From assembly GCF_000350225.1 (NCBI RefSeq), contig NW_005179087.1:1-64000 (forward strand): a stretch of 64,000 bases of DNA, written 5' to 3'. Below the pieces are notes generated by a model, which was given only the letters and a program-made list of their open reading frames with translations, did no database searches and was not told the origin of the DNA. This document shows, piece after piece, positions 62,353-64,000 of this stretch. This DNA is from Chondrus crispus (taxonomy: Eukaryota; Rhodophyta; Florideophyceae; Gigartinales; Gigartinaceae). Positions within the stretch are counted from its first letter, which is position 1. Each line of letters starts with the position of its first letter. The translations under genes and the position numbers were made by a program.

Positions 62353-63372
62353 ATGAGCAAAACAAGAGGGAGCAACTACAGCCTTGAAGAAGATTGCGCA
62401 GTATCTCGAGGGTGGTTGCGGGCTTCTGAAGATCCCATTGTTGGTGCTGAGCAAAAGGGCGCCAAGTTCTTCGCGAAAGTATGGGAAGAGTACAATGCTC
62501 TGAGGCCCGTAAACCTGCCCGCTCGCCCTCTCGAATCGATTAAGACCCGCGTCAAGCAAATCGTTAAGCTCTGCGTGCGCTTCTCCGCATGCCACCGGAC
62601 AATCCTAAGTTCCAAGCCTACGGGCGTGAGTGAGGAAGACATGGTCCGATTGGCTACTGGGCTGTTCAACAACGTTAAGATAAAGGATCCAACTGACGAC
62701 GTGGGAAAGCCGTTCAAGTTTCTACATTGCTGGCAAGTGTTGCGCCACCACGAGAAGTATTTGGCGGGTAGTTCGTCACAATGCTCCAAGTCCGCGGATG
62801 CGTTGATGCAGCAGGAGACGGCCTCCTCTGAAGAGGATGGTGTCACGATGATGAAGGTGAAAGAGGAAGTGAATCGGTCGCATGGGAGGCCTACGGGTCG
62901 CCGAAAGGATAAGGAGGAATTGCAAAAGACGCAGGCATCGAAGAAGATACTGAAGCTGGCATCGCAAGCCGTGGAGCTCCAGCGCGCTCGTAACGCGACG
63001 CTTGCTCAACACAACGACATTCTTCTCTTTACCCAAGCACCGCCGGGCTGTGATCAGTCTCAGGCCGTCGAGTACTTCACTATCATACGAGAAGAGGCGC
63101 TTGCCTCGGCACGACGAAAAGTCGCTGCTGCGTGGAAAGACCGTAACGAAGCCGCTTCACGCACACCTTCATCTGACGCTCCGAGGAGCGGAACGCCTCC
63201 ACTGAACACAGTTGCGAATATGAAAGACACTGGCGAGAGTGACGGCGCTGTGGTCATGAGTTCAGATGATCAGGACAGGGATACGCAGGCTGGAAATGAA
63301 CGTGGGCTGCCCCTGGAAGACATGCTAACCCAGCCTCCGCCAGGCTACCACGATGCCAGTGAGGAGGTGTAG
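62353..63372 (+). CDS. Harbinger ORF1, Myb/SANT-like DNA-binding protein
   Basis: 339 aa from the ATG at 62353. The N-terminus (YSLEEDCAVSRGWLRASED, FFAKVWEEYNALRP) is the trihelix/SANT-like domain that accompanies PIF/Harbinger transposases in plants and algae. A linker with KPFKFLHCWQVLRHHEKY follows, then an acidic/Ser region, GRRKDKEELQ and a C-terminal coiled segment. In known systems this protein helps the transposase enter the nucleus and find the ends. The frame is intact, so this copy may be recent. The stop is 276 bp from the end of the convergent transposase. Confidence 0.85.
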   Translation: MSKTRGSNYSLEEDCAVSRGWLRASEDPIVGAEQKGAKFFAKVWEEYNALRPVNLPARPLESIKTRVKQIVKLCVRFSACHRTILSSKPTGVSEEDMVRLATGLFNNVKIKDPTDDVGKPFKFLHCWQVLRHHEKYLAGSSSQCSKSADALMQQETASSEEDGVTMMKVKEEVNRSHGRPTGRRKDKEELQKTQASKKILKLASQAVELQRARNATLAQHNDILLFTQAPPGCDQSQAVEYFTIIREEALASARRKVAAAWKDRNEAASRTPSSDAPRSGTPPLNTVANMKDTGESDGAVVMSSDDQDRDTQAGNERGLPLEDMLTQPPPGYHDASEEV

Positions 63373-63387
63373 AGGGTCGTTTAACGC

Positions 63388-63541
63388 AGCTTGTTGTGGT
63401 CCGAGCCGCGCGCTTCGCGCGCTCGGCGCACGTCGCGGCTACCGGCGAAGTCCTCCGCTCCTCCGCTCCAGTCGCCTAAGGCTCCTTCCGCTGCGGACTT
63501 TGCCCTCTCCGCTCCGCGCGCCGCTCGGACCACAACAAGCT
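63388..63541. repeat. 154-bp fold-back sequence between the Harbinger ORFs
   Basis: AGCTTGTTGTGGTCCGAGC at 63388-63406 is matched exactly inverted at 63523-63541; with one mismatch the arms extend to 26 bp. The centre is GC-rich and holds smaller palindromes such as GCGCGCTTCGCGCGC. It could be a MITE inserted in the element or a structured 3' end shared by the two convergent transcripts. No clear target duplication was seen. Confidence 0.8.
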
Positions 63542-63647
63542 TAGATTTGCTTTCCTTCGAACTCCCAGAGATGATCCATGATGAGCCTTCGTGTAGTAAA
63601 GTACTCCTCTCGATGTTTTAGAAGCCTGTTGGTCTCGAAAAGAGCAG

Positions 63648-64000
63648 CTAGAGATCCTGGGGGTGGGACGGTGGTGTTTTGAGCGCCGCTACGCTGCAGA
63701 CACGACCACATGGGCTTTGCTGAATTCCCAACAACCGCATCGCATGTAAGTCGTCATCGCTTTGTGCATCGTCACTGTCACAGTTCTTAAGATCTTTTAC
63801 CATCATGTTATGGAGGATAATGCAGCACTCAAGGACCTCTTTCATGATTTGTTTCGACCAGAAGCGACTAGGGCGTGCAATAATGTGCCATTTCGCTTGT
63901 AAAACCCCAAACGCGCGCTCGACATCCTTTCTAGCATGCTCCTGGTTCTGAACCATACACTTCTCCTTGCTGGTTCTCGGTTCTAATACAGTTTGCACAA
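63648..64000 (-). CDS. PIF/Harbinger transposase, C-terminal part, truncated by window end
   Basis: The frame reads from the window edge to a stop at 63648. It shows ARKDVERAFGVLQAKWHII, SRFWSKQIMKEVLECCIILHNMMVKD, the conserved last third of Harbinger (DDE_Tnp_4) transposases, including the final catalytic Glu in DVERAFG. The frame is intact in the visible 116 codons; the N-terminal two thirds lie beyond the window. Confidence 0.92.
   Translation of the reverse strand, partial: VQTVLEPRTSKEKCMVQNQEHARKDVERAFGVLQAKWHIIARPSRFWSKQIMKEVLECCIILHNMMVKDLKNCDSDDAQSDDDLHAMRLLGIQQSPCGRVCSVAALKTPPSHPQDL

Larger units (their letters stand above)
62008..64000. mobile_element. PIF/Harbinger DNA transposon, left part; runs off the window
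   Basis: The left end GAGCATCTCCACCGG at 62008 follows TTA (62005-62007), the usual TWA target of PIF/Harbinger elements, and the terminal sequence resembles plant PIF ends. It contains the two standard ORFs in convergent order: a Myb/SANT-like ORF1 on the plus strand (62353-63372) and the DDE transposase on the minus strand (from 63648 past the window end). A GC-rich fold-back sequence lies between them. The right end is outside the window. Confidence 0.85.

Noticed and set aside
1-64000. tRNA, rRNA genes and CRISPR arrays
   Set aside because: I looked for T-loop words such as GGTTCGAATCC, for rRNA-like blocks and for regular spaced repeats and saw none; a tRNA with unusual sequence could still be missed by eye.

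Overview
The window is nuclear DNA of a eukaryote with a plastid and few, short introns. A red alga of the florideophyte (Chondrus-like) kind fits best. The reasons are a phosphoglycerate kinase with a plastid leader, a plant-type class II DAHP synthase with a leader, a Twinkle-type organellar primase-helicase, a nuclear gene for mitochondrial ribosomal protein uL4, mostly single-exon genes, and four firm introns of 98-143 bp. The species is an inference; no marker gene is present.

Layout. Positions 1-17170 are transposon territory: a small TA-flanked element, a DNA-transposon remnant split by a solo LTR, a 12.9-kb Ty3/gypsy chromovirus-type element with a large antisense ORF, and the stump of a pogo-like element. 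Positions 17171-31480 form a gene island: an unknown 256-aa membrane protein, plastid PGK, an organellar primase-helicase, a two-intron class II DAHP synthase, a small Cys-rich DnaJ-zinc-finger-like protein and uracil-DNA glycosylase. Positions 32491-36426 hold an unusual DNA transposon with perfectly matched ends, whose reading frame combines a DDE-like transposase with a YqaJ/lambda-exonuclease-type nuclease. Positions 37167-48866 are a second gene island: an SHPRH-like SNF2/RING ATPase, uL4m, an uncertain PH-like locus, a mitochondrial rhomboid, a LINE scrap, a glyoxalase-fold protein and a MINPP-like histidine phosphatase. From 49706 to the end the sequence is again mobile DNA: a Tc1/mariner element split by a solo LTR, a Ty1/copia fossil carrying two more solo LTRs, a truncated LTR, a complete pogo-like element and the left part of a PIF/Harbinger element that runs off the window.

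The host genes are housekeeping genes of the plastid (PGK for the Calvin cycle and glycolysis; DAHP synthase for the shikimate pathway), of organelle genome upkeep and expression (primase-helicase, uL4m, rhomboid) and of DNA repair (UNG, SHPRH-like). They do not form an operon-like pathway; each has its own promoter region.

The most unusual signals are: (1) the DDE-YqaJ transposon; (2) the antisense ORF and repeated spacer of the gypsy element, whose two flanks do not match; (3) five near-perfect palindromes with 0-2 nt loops scattered through genes and elements, which look like fold-back copying events; (4) four solo LTRs of three families, each with a perfect 5-bp target duplication. Coordinates of introns and element ends were read by eye and checked for reading frame or target duplications; identities to named families come from motif recognition, not from database searches.
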